Assembly (NCBI GenBank): GCA_026122225.1
Contig: JANEZZ010001953.1
Location: 868,001-932,000, forward strand
Origin: Heloderma charlesbogerti
Taxonomy: Eukaryota; Chordata; Lepidosauria; Squamata; Helodermatidae
Length of the DNA: 64,000 nucleotides
Direction: 5' to 3'
Shown here: piece by piece, positions 54,500 to 64,000 of the stretch
Position numbering within the stretch: the stretch's first letter is position 1
Layout: the number at the start of each line of letters is the position of its first letter
The notes under the pieces: generated by a model
Told to the model about the DNA's origin: nothing
What the model saw: the letters and a program-made list of their open reading frames with translations, nothing else
The model's database searches: none
Made by a program: the position numbers and the translations under genes

Positions 54500-56525
54500 T
54501 CTGCCATTGAAAATGGCATCTTCCCACACCCCTGTATTACAGGGGCAACCACTGCGTCTGTGAATATGATGTATCCCACAAAACTCTCCAGGTCCCTTGA
54601 AGACTCCCGGATACTGTACAGCTACAATCAGTTCTTCATGGTGGTTAGTGCTGCAACATGCCTCTCTTGCATACTGGGCGGGGTGGTATGCAGGCATGAG
54701 GCATCTCAGCCTAACAGTGGGGTGGATGTGCATCTGTCTGCAGCAGATCCTGTCCTGGAGCCACCATGAGCTTTAAGTGCAAGATCAGATTTCCTGATCT
54801 GCTTGTGACCTGGCTTTAGACAGTATGGAAGCAGAACACTGGCTTCAGCCCCCGTGTCAAGTATGACAAGCATGCCCAGCTGAGCTGGCGTCAAAGGTAG
54901 GCACGGTCGGGCACCTGCCAAGGGCCCACCCCCCAGCGAGGGCCCACCGACAAGAGCCCCCTGGAGTTGCTCCTCCTCTTCCCTGGTGCAGGCCTGCTTC
55001 TTGACCTGCCTCTTGCTCTGGCCCGGACAACGGTGGTGGTGAGAAGAGTGCCGCTGCCCCCTTGCTCCCTGGCTCTCTGCCTGTCAAGCAAGCAAGTGAT
55101 ACCAATGCTGAGAAAGAGGAGGAGGAGCACCGGCCGGTACTGACAATGGGGCTGAGAAGATAGACTCACTGAGGGAGGGGGGCCCTTGTCTTGCCCCAGG
55201 GCGTCTTCCCCAGGGCCCTCAACAACCTGGAGCCGGCACTGATGCCCAGTCTTAACGTGACAATGATGCAAGATACTTCACCAACCACTCGCAGTGGTGG
55301 TGCCCCAATGAAGCAGAGAGCTGGCCAGCAACATCCTCTTCTGACAAAGTGGCACATAGAGAAAGGTTGCCTGGTTCTGGCCACCAGAAACGCTAGTTTG
55401 AGACCCTTACAGCTGCCTGGTGCCCTATGTACTGAGTGACACTAACCCACTCTAAGTAGTACGCTTTTGTATCTTGACTCAGTAACAACAATCAAAACGT
55501 GAACATCTGCACTTCTGATTGCTTTGAAGAACGTTTTCAGCCCCAAATGGGGCTTTTTCCCACTCCAGGCAGCTGAGAGGTTTCATGGAACGATACTTCC
55601 TTCCCAGTTCATCATTTTTGGCTGCCATCGCTGCGTGTTTCACACTGTGCCATCCTTGCTGTGGTAATGACAGTGCTCCCTGGAGCCCTGGTGGCTGTCA
55701 AGTGTTATTTCCCCCCCGCCCCAGCAAGCTCCAGAGCGAGGGCTAGGAGAAGCATTGCCTTCACTCAGATGTGTCTTCACAAGGTGTCATCATGAAGTCA
55801 GTCAGAGTGAGGGCAACACCCTCTGGAGCCTGCTTGGGGTGGGAGAATGGCATCCACCCCAGTCACCGATTCTCTTGGGAGCACCATTGCTGCCAGCAAT
55901 ACGTTCACCGCACACTCTGTCCACTTTCACAGCCCCAGCCCCGTCGCCGAAATGCCTCCTCCAAGTTCACAGCATGTGAAAAGAGTGGCAAACTTGGGGG
56001 AGACATGTCAGCTCATTCTCCTGCAAGGGCAGATTTTAGATGCACAAGTGAGCTACCTGCACCTGCTGCTCCCTTAACTGTCTTGGGAAATATTCGGCAC
56101 AGAAAAGGGTCAAACATGCCCTTCCACGAGCTTTATTCTCCTACCTTTTTCTGTTGTAGCTAGGATGGTGTTACCAGTGTTGTCTCGCTGTATCTACATA
56201 AGCAGAAAGTAAGCAATGGAATGCCATTCCCAAAACAGATGGAACTGAGGGAGGTTTTTGTTCACAGGAATTGCTTCTGGGAATCCCTAGGGGTGGCTAA
56301 ACAAGCTGACTTCCAAGCATTTGTTACTGTGCAGGCATGCCACACTTTAATGTACTGCATAACATATATGTGAGACCTCTGTTTTGCTTTGACTGGCAAG
56401 TCTCAACAACTGATGGCATTTGATGTAATATTTTGGGCTGTGAGTTATTTGCATAACAATTATTTCTAGCAGGAAATTTTACATTGCAGGTATTTCCAGC
56501 AAGTATTTTACATTGCTTTGACTGA
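54500..56525. other. Unassigned stretch
   Basis: Several open frames of 60-140 codons on both strands show no domain, repeats or splice logic. The GC-rich part at 54,890-55,200 may be an old CpG-rich repeat. No gene is called. Confidence 0.45.
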
Positions 56526-56531
56526 TTAGAC

Positions 56532-57170
56532 CAGGGGTCCCCAAGTTTTTTGGGTCAGTGGGTACATTTGGAATTTTGAGAGTTGTGGGTAGGCTCACAA
56601 AATGTCTGCCACAGTGGACATGGCTGGTCATAAGACATCCATTTCCTAGAAGGCTAACTGGTGAGACTAAAAGAAAAGTAACTTCCCCAAGAACCTAATA
56701 CAAGGGAAGGGGGAAATGAGCTCCAAAACACAAAACCACCTACAGTTTTCTGCTCCAATGCCCATTTCACGGAAGGCAAGCCAACGAGGCTCAGAAAGAA
56801 GGAACTTGGCCAAGAATTGGTAGAAGACAGAGGGTGGGGCCTGAGCCTTGAATACTGAATTACATAGTTACCTCCACAAAGCACCACAAAATAGCCATTT
56901 CACAGAAGGCAAACTGGTGATACCAGATAAACATCTATACACAGACACACAGGCAAAACACACCACACACATGCATATATACACACAAAACCAGGCAGAA
57001 CACCGACCCACAGCACTGGCAAAATATCCCCCGTGCTCCCCACCCCCTCTCTAGCCCTCCCCCGAGGTTGCTCCCTGCAATTACCAGCCCCAGCTTACCT
57101 TTTCCTTTATTCTGGGCAGCTGGACACCCCACAAAACAAAGCCCTGGGCTGCAGCCACCCACCATTTTTA
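56532..57170 (+). mobile_element. hAT/Charlie-like repeat fragment (CAGGGGTCCCCAA end)
   Basis: Starts CAGGGGTCCCCAAGTTTTTTG, a typical hAT 5' terminus. GGTACATTTGGAATTTTGAGAG and ACAGTGGACATGGCTGGTCA follow. Its right end is not identified. No transposase. Confidence 0.5.
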
Positions 57171-57221
57171 TTCTTTAAGAAGGCCCTTCTGGCCCACATG
57201 GGGCCCAGAGGCTGGCTGGCT

Positions 57222-57350
57222 GGCTTTATTTATTTATTTATTTATTATATTTCTTGGCTGCCTTTCAGGGCAGAAGCCCTCCCAAGGCAGCTTACAACAA
57301 TAAAATACATAAAAACAGTTAAAATATTAAAAATGCTAAAAACATAAAAA
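57222..57350 (-). mobile_element. L2/SINE-type 3' tail
   Basis: (TTTA)n at 57,226-57,246, then the reverse complement of AGCTGCCTTGGGAGGGCTTC and an A-rich run; minus orientation. Confidence 0.6.
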
Positions 57351-57354
57351 ACAA

Positions 57355-57685
57355 TAAATATGGTGCTGTCAGTGGGCGCTTCACATCGCAGCATGCCAGC
57401 ATCCCAATTTTTTAAAAAATATTAAAATAAATCTGAATAAACAAAATAAAAATCAGGAGGGGCAAAGTGCTTGGCAGCACCAAGATTGCTGTCTGCAGGC
57501 ACATTGCTGGCAAGGGCACAGTGTTGGAAACCTCAGGATTAGACTCTTTCTGTATAAAGAGGGTACCAATGAGGGATGTATGGATTTTCTTAAATCCACT
57601 CCATCTGTGTTTTGCAGATTGTCAGGCATCTTTTAGTCCATCCTCTGTTTATTGACGGAACTGGATTTTTTTAGCCAGCATTTTC
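57355..57685. other. Unassigned stretch
   Basis: Nothing recognised. Confidence 0.4.
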
Positions 57686-57689
57686 TACA

Positions 57690-57830
57690 TGCGCTAATTC
57701 ACATTAGCACTAATACACACTTGCACAAATGTACTAATCCGCATTAACTGCATTAACTGATGCAGACTAGCGCATTTGTGCAAGTGGTATTAGTACTAAT
57801 GCGCAGTTGCACTAATGTGGATTAGCACAA
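57690..57830. repeat. Imperfect hairpin, about 60-bp arms
   Basis: CACTTGCACAAATG and CATTTGTGCAAGTG form the inner stem. GCTAATTCACATTAG and CTAATGTGGATTAGC form the outer one. ACTAATRC motifs repeat within. Confidence 0.85.
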
Positions 57831-57839
57831 ATCCTCCCC

Positions 57840-58435
57840 AAAAGTGAAAAACCAGTCCACAAGTCTGCAGAATGTGCATGAGTCAGAAAAGGCTGGTCCG
57901 CTATGGAATCTGCAGGTTGTATTCACAGAAATCAGAATTCATTTGAATCTGATACAGATCCCTCCGACCTCCCCAGTGCCAATGACACAGTTTTGTTCTC
58001 ATAGTCTTTGTTGGGGGGCGGGAGGGGTCAAGAATCATGGGACCAGTGGCACTGTGGGAGGTTGCAACTTTGCAGTCTGCCTCACATTGCTTGATTCCTA
58101 GAGGAAGAGATGCCAGTCTGGAAATAATAACCCCTGATGTGAAAACTCTTTCCCCATAAATCTAAAGTGTGGACACTCTATAGTTACTCAGTAGTAATAA
58201 AAAAAACACTATTCCTGAGAGGCACTTTCACCCAGGGCCAGCCCTCCCATGAGGCAGGATGGATCTCTGCTCAGGTGAAAGATTAGGAGGGGCAGCAGAT
58301 TGCACCTCCACCCCCACAATCAGGAGGGCACCTGCGGATACTGCTGCCCCACTGTCCCCGCTCGCCTGCTGCAGTGAAGGCCACCGCAGGAGAGCAGCAA
58401 GCAGGGTTTATGAGAGGAATGGCCACCTCCTCTCC
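57840..58435. other. Unassigned stretch
   Basis: Nothing recognised. Confidence 0.4.
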
Positions 58436-58439
58436 CCCC

Positions 58440-58860
58440 ATCTCTCCCTCGGAGCCCTCACTCAAGGTGAGAGATTGGGTGGGTGAGTTCTCCAGAGAAG
58501 CCACCTGCCCGATCTCTCACTTTAGGAGAGGACTCAGAGGAAGAGGTCTGGTGGGTGGGATCTCTGGAGAGGCTGCCCACCCACCTGTCTGCCCACCCGC
58601 CCAATCTCCCACTCTGGGAGGGTCCCTCGGACAAAAGATTGGGCGGGCAAGCAGCCTCTTCAGAGAGCTGTGTTGGCCACACAAAGCAGTTGACACGCCT
58701 CTCTGGGGAGGCTGCCTGCCCAGTCTCTCGTTCAGGAGACCTTCCTAGAGTAAGAAATCAGGGAGATGGCCTCTCCGAGGAGGCTGCCTGCCCACCTGAT
58801 CTCTTGCTCTGGGAGAATCCCCTGGAGGAGAGTTTGGGTGGCGACCGCTCTGGAGAGTGC
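58440..58860. repeat. Degenerate tandem array, about 90-110-bp unit
   Basis: GAGGCTGCCYGCCCRVTCTCTC-type blocks, each followed by a CTYNGGAGAGNNYCC block, recur about four to five times, with lengths varying because of indels. The frames crossing it on both strands are by-products. Confidence 0.65.
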
Positions 58861-58869
58861 CGGGGCCTG

Positions 58870-60760
58870 AATGCCACACTGGGAGAGCGCCTTCCTCAAA
58901 GCGTGGCAGGGTGAGGTGGGCCTGCATGGGCGGCCTCTGTACGGGCAGTCGCCACCTCACACTGCTGTGCTCAGAGGCCGCCTGCTGATCTCTCATGGGG
59001 GGGGGACGGGCGGCGGCATAGCGGCTGTGGCGGCAGCATGTCCTCCACCTCAGGTGGCGGGACGCCTTGCACCGCTGCTGCCTTCACCTGTTCTTAATTC
59101 TGTTCGGGACGTTCTGCGATTGCAGGCCTAGCCTTCAGGGACCTTATGGTCAGTATTTAGGAATACATCGGAAGGTGGGCCACAGTCCACAAAACCTATG
59201 GCACAGTAAATGTGTTCATCTTCAAGGTGCCGCAAGACTCTTTGCTGTGTTTGCTGCTACAGGCCAAACCGTCTGTCGCTCTAGAACTGAGCAGGTGCCT
59301 GCAAAGACAAACATGCTTGCTTAATTTCTACAAGCAGAATCAGGGTGGGCAGCGTAGGCCACCTTGAGCAGGCTGCTTGCCCCCGTTCTGCTCAAGCACA
59401 CACACCCCGCTGGCCTATCCTGGTCCCGAAGGGGAAGAGCTCACCTTGGGAGCCAAGAAGGACTAGCAGTCTCCTATGGCAACTCCAGTACAGCCCTTCT
59501 TGGAGAGGAGAGGCCCGAGCAGGGTTTCTCTTCCTTCCCCCATGCTCCTTTGAGAAGTGCAGGAGATGCCTGCAGTGTGTTGGCAGTGCAGCGGCTTCAT
59601 CTGCCTGGGCTCACAGGAACTGCCACCATCACCTTGCTCTCCGGGTGTCTTTGCCTGATGCCAGCTCTGTTATTCTCTAGGTCCGGGCACATCCTTTTCC
59701 TTTCCCGTTCTCGGGTGTGGAGTAGTGCAGGGGTGGGCAGAAGGTAGATCTGGATCTACTCGTAGATTTCTGGGTGATCTACCAGTAGGTCAGAAAGCAT
59801 TTTAGACTCCCAATTGTTTAATAATAGCAGCAACAAATGGCTTTCTCCTGCCCTATATTATACCACTGAAATGAAGAAAACTTTGGGGTAACCAGGAGCG
59901 GGGGTTTACGTGCTGTGAGCTCCATTCCATTCTGCGGTCTGGATTCTTTAATTCTAAGTGTCTATCTTTTTCAGCAGGCCCAGTTGGGGGATCTCAGGGT
60001 TCTACTAAAAAATGAAGTAGATTCCATAAGCATGAGGTCTGCCCACTCCTGGCGTATTGGAGCCAGGGCTCACAGGGTCGAAGCGCCAGCACTTTTCATT
60101 AGCATGGATGCTAATATCATCTGCCACCCTGCTCAGACTTCCCTGTTCCCTCTGAGCTTAGCTTGCAATTCTCACAGTAGCTGGGGGGAAATGAATTTCC
60201 CCAGAAACAACATATTGTTTGCTGTTGCAATGCAAAGTATTTTGGGTGGCTTGGTCTTGAATGGGCAATTAAGACCCATTAGCTTTACCAAAGACCTGCT
60301 CCTGATGGAAATAAACCTGCTAGAACTGGTTTGTTGATATGAATTAAGGTAGCTGCCTGAATGTTTGGACTCTCCTTGGGCTGTGGAGACTGTCATAAGT
60401 GGCTGCGCTTTAAAATTAACCGCTACACCACTCGACACTGGGTTTATTGCTGGTTACATGGATTCCACCCCCACCTGCACCCCCCACTTCACAGGCAGCT
60501 GCAAAAGTTTGCAAACAAAGGAGATCATATTCTTTCCCAAGCCTTGCTAAGGCTGAGTGTAAGAGATGAAGATTTTCCCTGCTTGGCTTAGGAAAGCTGC
60601 TTTCAAAACTCCAGGGTCTTACAAGAGTCAGAGAGAAGGGTCAGAAAAATGGGGTGGATGGAATCCCTATTACTTGCACTGAGCCTTAAAGTGGTTTGCA
60701 AAACAGTGATTTCTGCAAACCTCTCTGAGGATCAGTGGAACAGGAACCCTTCATACCTTC
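58870..60760. other. Unassigned stretch
   Basis: One common squamate repeat fragment at 59,726-59,800 (GGTAGATCTGGATCTACTCG). The 140-codon frame at 59,915-60,337 has no signature. Confidence 0.45.
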
Positions 60761-60769
60761 CTTCCAGAG

Positions 60770-61130
60770 CATCTCTACACCAGCCTAAAATCCCACATTT
60801 AAAATGGGGCATTCTGTTTCTGTTTTAAATGCAGGATCATGACGGACTCCCTTTACACACGCTTCCTTTCCCCCTCTTTCCGCCTTCCTTTCCCCCCTTA
60901 TCTGCATCTTCCTCTTATTATGGCTTTTCCTCTTTTCACGGAGGGAACTCAAGCGGAACTCAAACACTGTAATTTGATAGCTCATTATCTCTGCGCTTTT
61001 AAAAAAATGGAATTAAGGTAATTTAGTGCGGGAGACACCCTGGAGTTGACAACATTATCTAAAGGATTCTCAAACTTCCATGAGTAACCAATCTCAATAG
61101 CAGGATAAAAGCTCCATGTGAAGAAGCCCC
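60770..61130 (-). mobile_element. Non-autonomous DNA element, family M
   Basis: Full-length partner of 715-1,070 in the opposite orientation. The minus strand starts CATGGAGCTTTTATCCTGCT and ends TAGGCTGGTGTAGAGATGC. Confidence 0.75.
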
Positions 61131-61134
61131 CAGA

Positions 61135-62055
61135 TGGGAGCTTTAAAGAACACAGAATGTTTTGGTATTGGGGAAACAAAATACACTCCACCACCACCAG
61201 TGTAGTTATGTTATTCTGTTATACCACAGTGCCACCTAGAGATTATATAGTAGAAAGTCGAGAAAAGGCAAGAAAGGGAAAAACTTGTGTAGAGATCCGA
61301 TCTTAATTCTGCAAAGAATCTGGAAGCAGTAAAGGTAGATTAAACAGCCTCATTGAGAAGAGCTCTACATCGCCATCAAATTGTTGTCCTCTTGTCTTTT
61401 TCTCATGCTTCTTCCATCTTTTTTTAGAGCACAGAAAACCCAACTTTTTGGAAAGAATGGGACAGTAGCATCACCCCTGCAGAAGTAAATTGGCTTAGCA
61501 CTAATCTTCTGCCTTTCTAAAGAGGTGCGGCTTTGACTTATACAGTGACATATGGAGCGGGTGAGCCAACCATCTATACTGGTCAGTGCCATTTTATCGG
61601 TGTGTGTGTTTTGTTAATTGATGTTTTAATTTGTGCTAAAATGCCTTTCCTTCTACACTGAAAAAAATATTTGTGTCATAGCACTTAAATAAGAAAAGTA
61701 TTTAAGCACAAATCTTAAAAATGGGTTTTTAAAATCTTGCTGCCTTTTGGGTCAGCGCTATTTTATCTCATGAGTATTTTCCTGAATTTTTAATGAATGC
61801 TAACATACTTTTTAGCCTACATTCTGAAATAATAGCACCTAAATAAATAGCACTTCAGTGCAAATTCAAATATTAGTTTTTAAAAAGTAATCTTAAAAAG
61901 TTATTGTAAACAATGGCATGCTCTGGGGCATTGTCCCTACTCCCTGCTCCATGGCTTTCTCATGGAAGGACTGTAGTAGTTTACACACACACACATGCAG
62001 AACTGTTATAAGCTCTGAAGTGTGGGAAATCATATAATAGAATCTTATCTATATC
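61135..62055. other. Unassigned AT-rich stretch
   Basis: Nothing recognised. Confidence 0.4.
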
Positions 62056-62060
62056 TTATC

Positions 62061-62241
62061 ATATCATAGAATCATAGGGTTGGAAGGGGCCTACAAGACC
62101 ATTGAGTCCAACCTCCTGCTCAGTGCAGGAAGTCTGATTCCCAGGAGGTCTCCCATCCAAGTACTAACCAGGGCTGACCCTGCTAAGCTTCTGAGATCAG
62201 ATGAGATCGGGCACATCCAGCCTGACATAGCAGTTCTAGCG
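62061..62241 (-). mobile_element. 5S rRNA-CR1 chimeric retroelement
   Basis: On the minus strand about 105 bp match 5S rRNA from its 5' region. The best part, CCCGATCTCATCTGATCTCA onwards through AGCAGGGTCAGCCCTGGTTA and TACTTGGATGGGAGACC, to GGGAAT, includes all the internal pol III promoter boxes. It then switches to the last 67 bp of CR1 (CCTGCACTGAGCAGGAGGTT ... CCTATGATTCTATGAT). It is not a functional 5S gene because its 3' end is replaced and the first 30 bases are diverged. It is a CR1-mobilised SINE or a one-off chimera. Confidence 0.88.
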
Positions 62242-62244
62242 TAA

Positions 62245-63485
62245 TGTGTCAGTTCTAGTGTAATGTAGAAGCAGCTAAAGACGATGGAAGATCCAATTGC
62301 AGGTTGCTTAGTTTGGCCATCAGACGAAAGAAAATAATGTGATGTGCCATTCAGAAAGTGCAGGCACACTAAAATACTGTCATATAGTTCAGAAAATGTC
62401 ATGTTAATGTTTTAGATATAAACGTCACAGGCGACAGCAGCAGCAGCAACAACAAAAAAAGAGGTGCTTCATTGGGCAAGTTACTACTAGTTCAGATTGT
62501 CATGTTGAAAGCAAGCACATTCCAGAGCCCAAAGAAGGTTCATTTCTCACCAGGTGTTGGCAAGTATCATTTCCCTTCTTGTTAAATAAGCGGGGAAGTG
62601 GCTTTTTTCCTGGTGGATATTAAATGTTTGCCTGTGATCCTCTGAGCTTTGTCGTTACAGGCCCACGCCTTTAAAATAAATAGAGCAATCCCTTGTAATA
62701 GGTACGTTAATCAGGTCACAGGTTTCAAACACATTAAAGGGAAGGCGGGAGGGAGTGCAGACTCTTAAAGCGACAGGATTAACCAGCAGGTCAAGCCACA
62801 GGGAAGATCAGGCAGTGCCTGACTGCTGGATCCCTGGCCTCCTCACCATTCCCGGGAGTACGCTGAGCAGGCATCTGCTTGCCAGGCAAAGGAGGCCAAT
62901 CTCTGCAGTGGAAAACTGTGCCAGCCTGGAGCGGGTGCACCAGGGGGGCTATGGAGGGTGGGCAGGGAGGCAATCCTGTCCCCGTATTTCAAGCCTCAAA
63001 TGATTCTTTCTCACAAGACCTATGTTCCTGGCTATTATGAGGCACACAACTTAGGCGTAACAAATTCCCTTATTGCTTCTTTCTTTCTTTGGCAATTTAG
63101 GCTGTAACCCTATAACCACTTACCTGAGAGTAAGTCCCATTGAACTCAGTGCCTAGGATTGCACTACTAATCTTGAACGTATCCAAGAGCAGGCCTCTGA
63201 AGCTTGCTGTGATTGTTACCAGCTGAAGCATTTTTTGCCCCGCTACCAAAATCTGAAATGTCCCGTCCCCTGAGTGCATAAGGTCTGGCTACCTTGCACC
63301 TCTTTTCAGATGACCAAGTGGCAGCCCATAGGCTGTCATCTGGATGCTGCCTCCCTCGCCCCACACTTCAAGTCCTCACCTAGGGAAGACGTGGAGCTGA
63401 GCTGCGGAGGGCGTTGACTGGATGGCTTACAACAAAACATGTTCACGTTACCTATTTTTCCCAAGCTAGCAAAATAACCAGACAG
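62245..63485. other. Mostly unassigned; one small palindromic repeat
   Basis: At 63,100-63,170, GTAACCCTATAACCACTTAC and GAGAGTAAGTCCCATTGAAC form another copy of the GTAAGTCCCATTGA repeat. (CAG)n/(CAA)n at 62,437-62,456. Confidence 0.5.
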
Positions 63486-63486
63486 G

Positions 63487-63835
63487 GGGCTTTTCTACAT
63501 GAGGCTTTTGACATGCTGCTTTACTGAGGCTTCTGCTTCCAGATTCTTTGTGGGCTTAAGATCAGCTCCTTTACATGTGTTTTTTTTCTGGGGGTTTTCT
63601 TTCTCTGCTTTTCTATATGTTCCATTACACAACCACCAGGTGGCACTGTGGTTAAGCAGCATTGCATAAATAGACCAGGGTTTCATGCTGCCATTCAGAA
63701 AAACACCAGATTTCCTCATTCGAAAACACACACACGCTATAATGGTTGCAAAGTGCGGGAGAGGTCCTGGAGGAGGAGGATGTTGTATAAAGCACCCACA
63801 AACTACCGTGAGTGAGGAATCAGAAGTGCACAATA
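63487..63835 (+). mobile_element. Family M-related element
   Basis: Starts GGGCTTTTCTACATGAGGCTT and includes GCTTCTGCTTCCAGATTCTTTG. It ends with GAGAGGTCCTGGAGGAGGA and ACAAACTACCGTGAGTGAG, parallel to the end of the 19.2- and 21.0-kb copies. Confidence 0.6.
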
Positions 63836-63894
63836 GAGTACACAACAAGGAGGTGAGGGGAAGAGGAAGAAGGCCTGAGAAGAGGAAGAAGGCA

Positions 63895-64000
63895 TGAGAA
63901 TGGGAGGAGCCATTTTAAAAATGGCTCCCCCATTCCCTGGAACAAGATGGCTGCCAGCGCAAACCAGAGGGCCTAGGAACTGGCGGTGGCCGTGGCTTCC
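63895..64000. mobile_element. Partial hAT-like repeat at window edge
   Basis: GAGCCATTTTAAAAATGGCTCC (a small palindrome) and ACAAGATGGCTGCCAGCGCA match the repeat at 52,190-52,620. Runs off the window. Confidence 0.5.

Noticed and set aside
55771..56163. 130-codon frame, possible host exon
   Set aside because: No splice pattern, domain or codon-level support; overlapping frames are similarly open.
62137..62241. Functional 5S rRNA gene
   Set aside because: The 3' end of 5S is replaced by CR1 sequence and the first 30 bases carry many substitutions, so it is a derived element.

Overview
The window looks like non-genic, repeat-packed DNA from a squamate reptile (lizard or snake). The main evidence is the mix of elements: CR1 LINEs, L2-clade LINEs with AATAAATA tails, a full-length BovB (RTE) LINE, L1 pieces, 5S-rRNA-derived SINEs, a PIF/Harbinger transposon with its Myb/SANT partner, and many hAT-like non-autonomous elements. 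BovB together with 5S-derived SINEs and CR1/L2 points to Squamata; the species cannot be named. I see no host protein-coding gene, no functional tRNA or rRNA gene, and no bacterial-type feature. Almost every long open frame is a decayed transposon ORF or the shadow of one.

Layout. 1-3.5 kb: mostly unassigned DNA with a MITE, a BovB tail and an L2 tail. 3.7-6.2 kb: a minus-strand patchwork of CR1, L1 ORF1, CR1 ORF1 (esterase) and L2. 9.6-10.6 kb: a hAT-like element holding a nested palindrome of about 480 bp. 10.6-13.0 kb: a broken L2. 13.5-16.7 kb: a complete 3.2-kb BovB with a perfect 13-bp target duplication. 19-27 kb: several copies of two non-autonomous repeat families. 27.5-28.5 kb: a 5S-derived SINE and a solo LTR. 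29-36 kb: a CA-rich minisatellite, two CR1 copies and two L2 copies.

37.6-45.1 kb: a Harbinger transposase pseudogene with a recognisable intron, split by other repeats including a CR1. It is followed by a second hairpin-array hAT element with a perfect 8-bp target duplication, a Myb/SANT remnant and further exon-like pieces. 45.8-47.5 kb: an L1 tail bracketed by inverted 50-bp repeats. 47.5-51.9 kb: a minus-strand, multi-exon ORF remnant whose intron carries a 5'-truncated BovB. 52-64 kb: hAT-like elements, a CR1 tail, a degenerate tandem array, MITEs, and a 5S rRNA/CR1 chimera.

The elements relate by nesting and by borrowed machinery, not as an operon. 5S-derived SINEs carry LINE-type tails. 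hAT-like and Harbinger-like non-autonomous elements depend on transposases encoded elsewhere. The most unusual signals are the two modular hairpin-array hAT elements, the 5S/CR1 chimera, and the split, possibly inverted, Harbinger-associated gene remnants.
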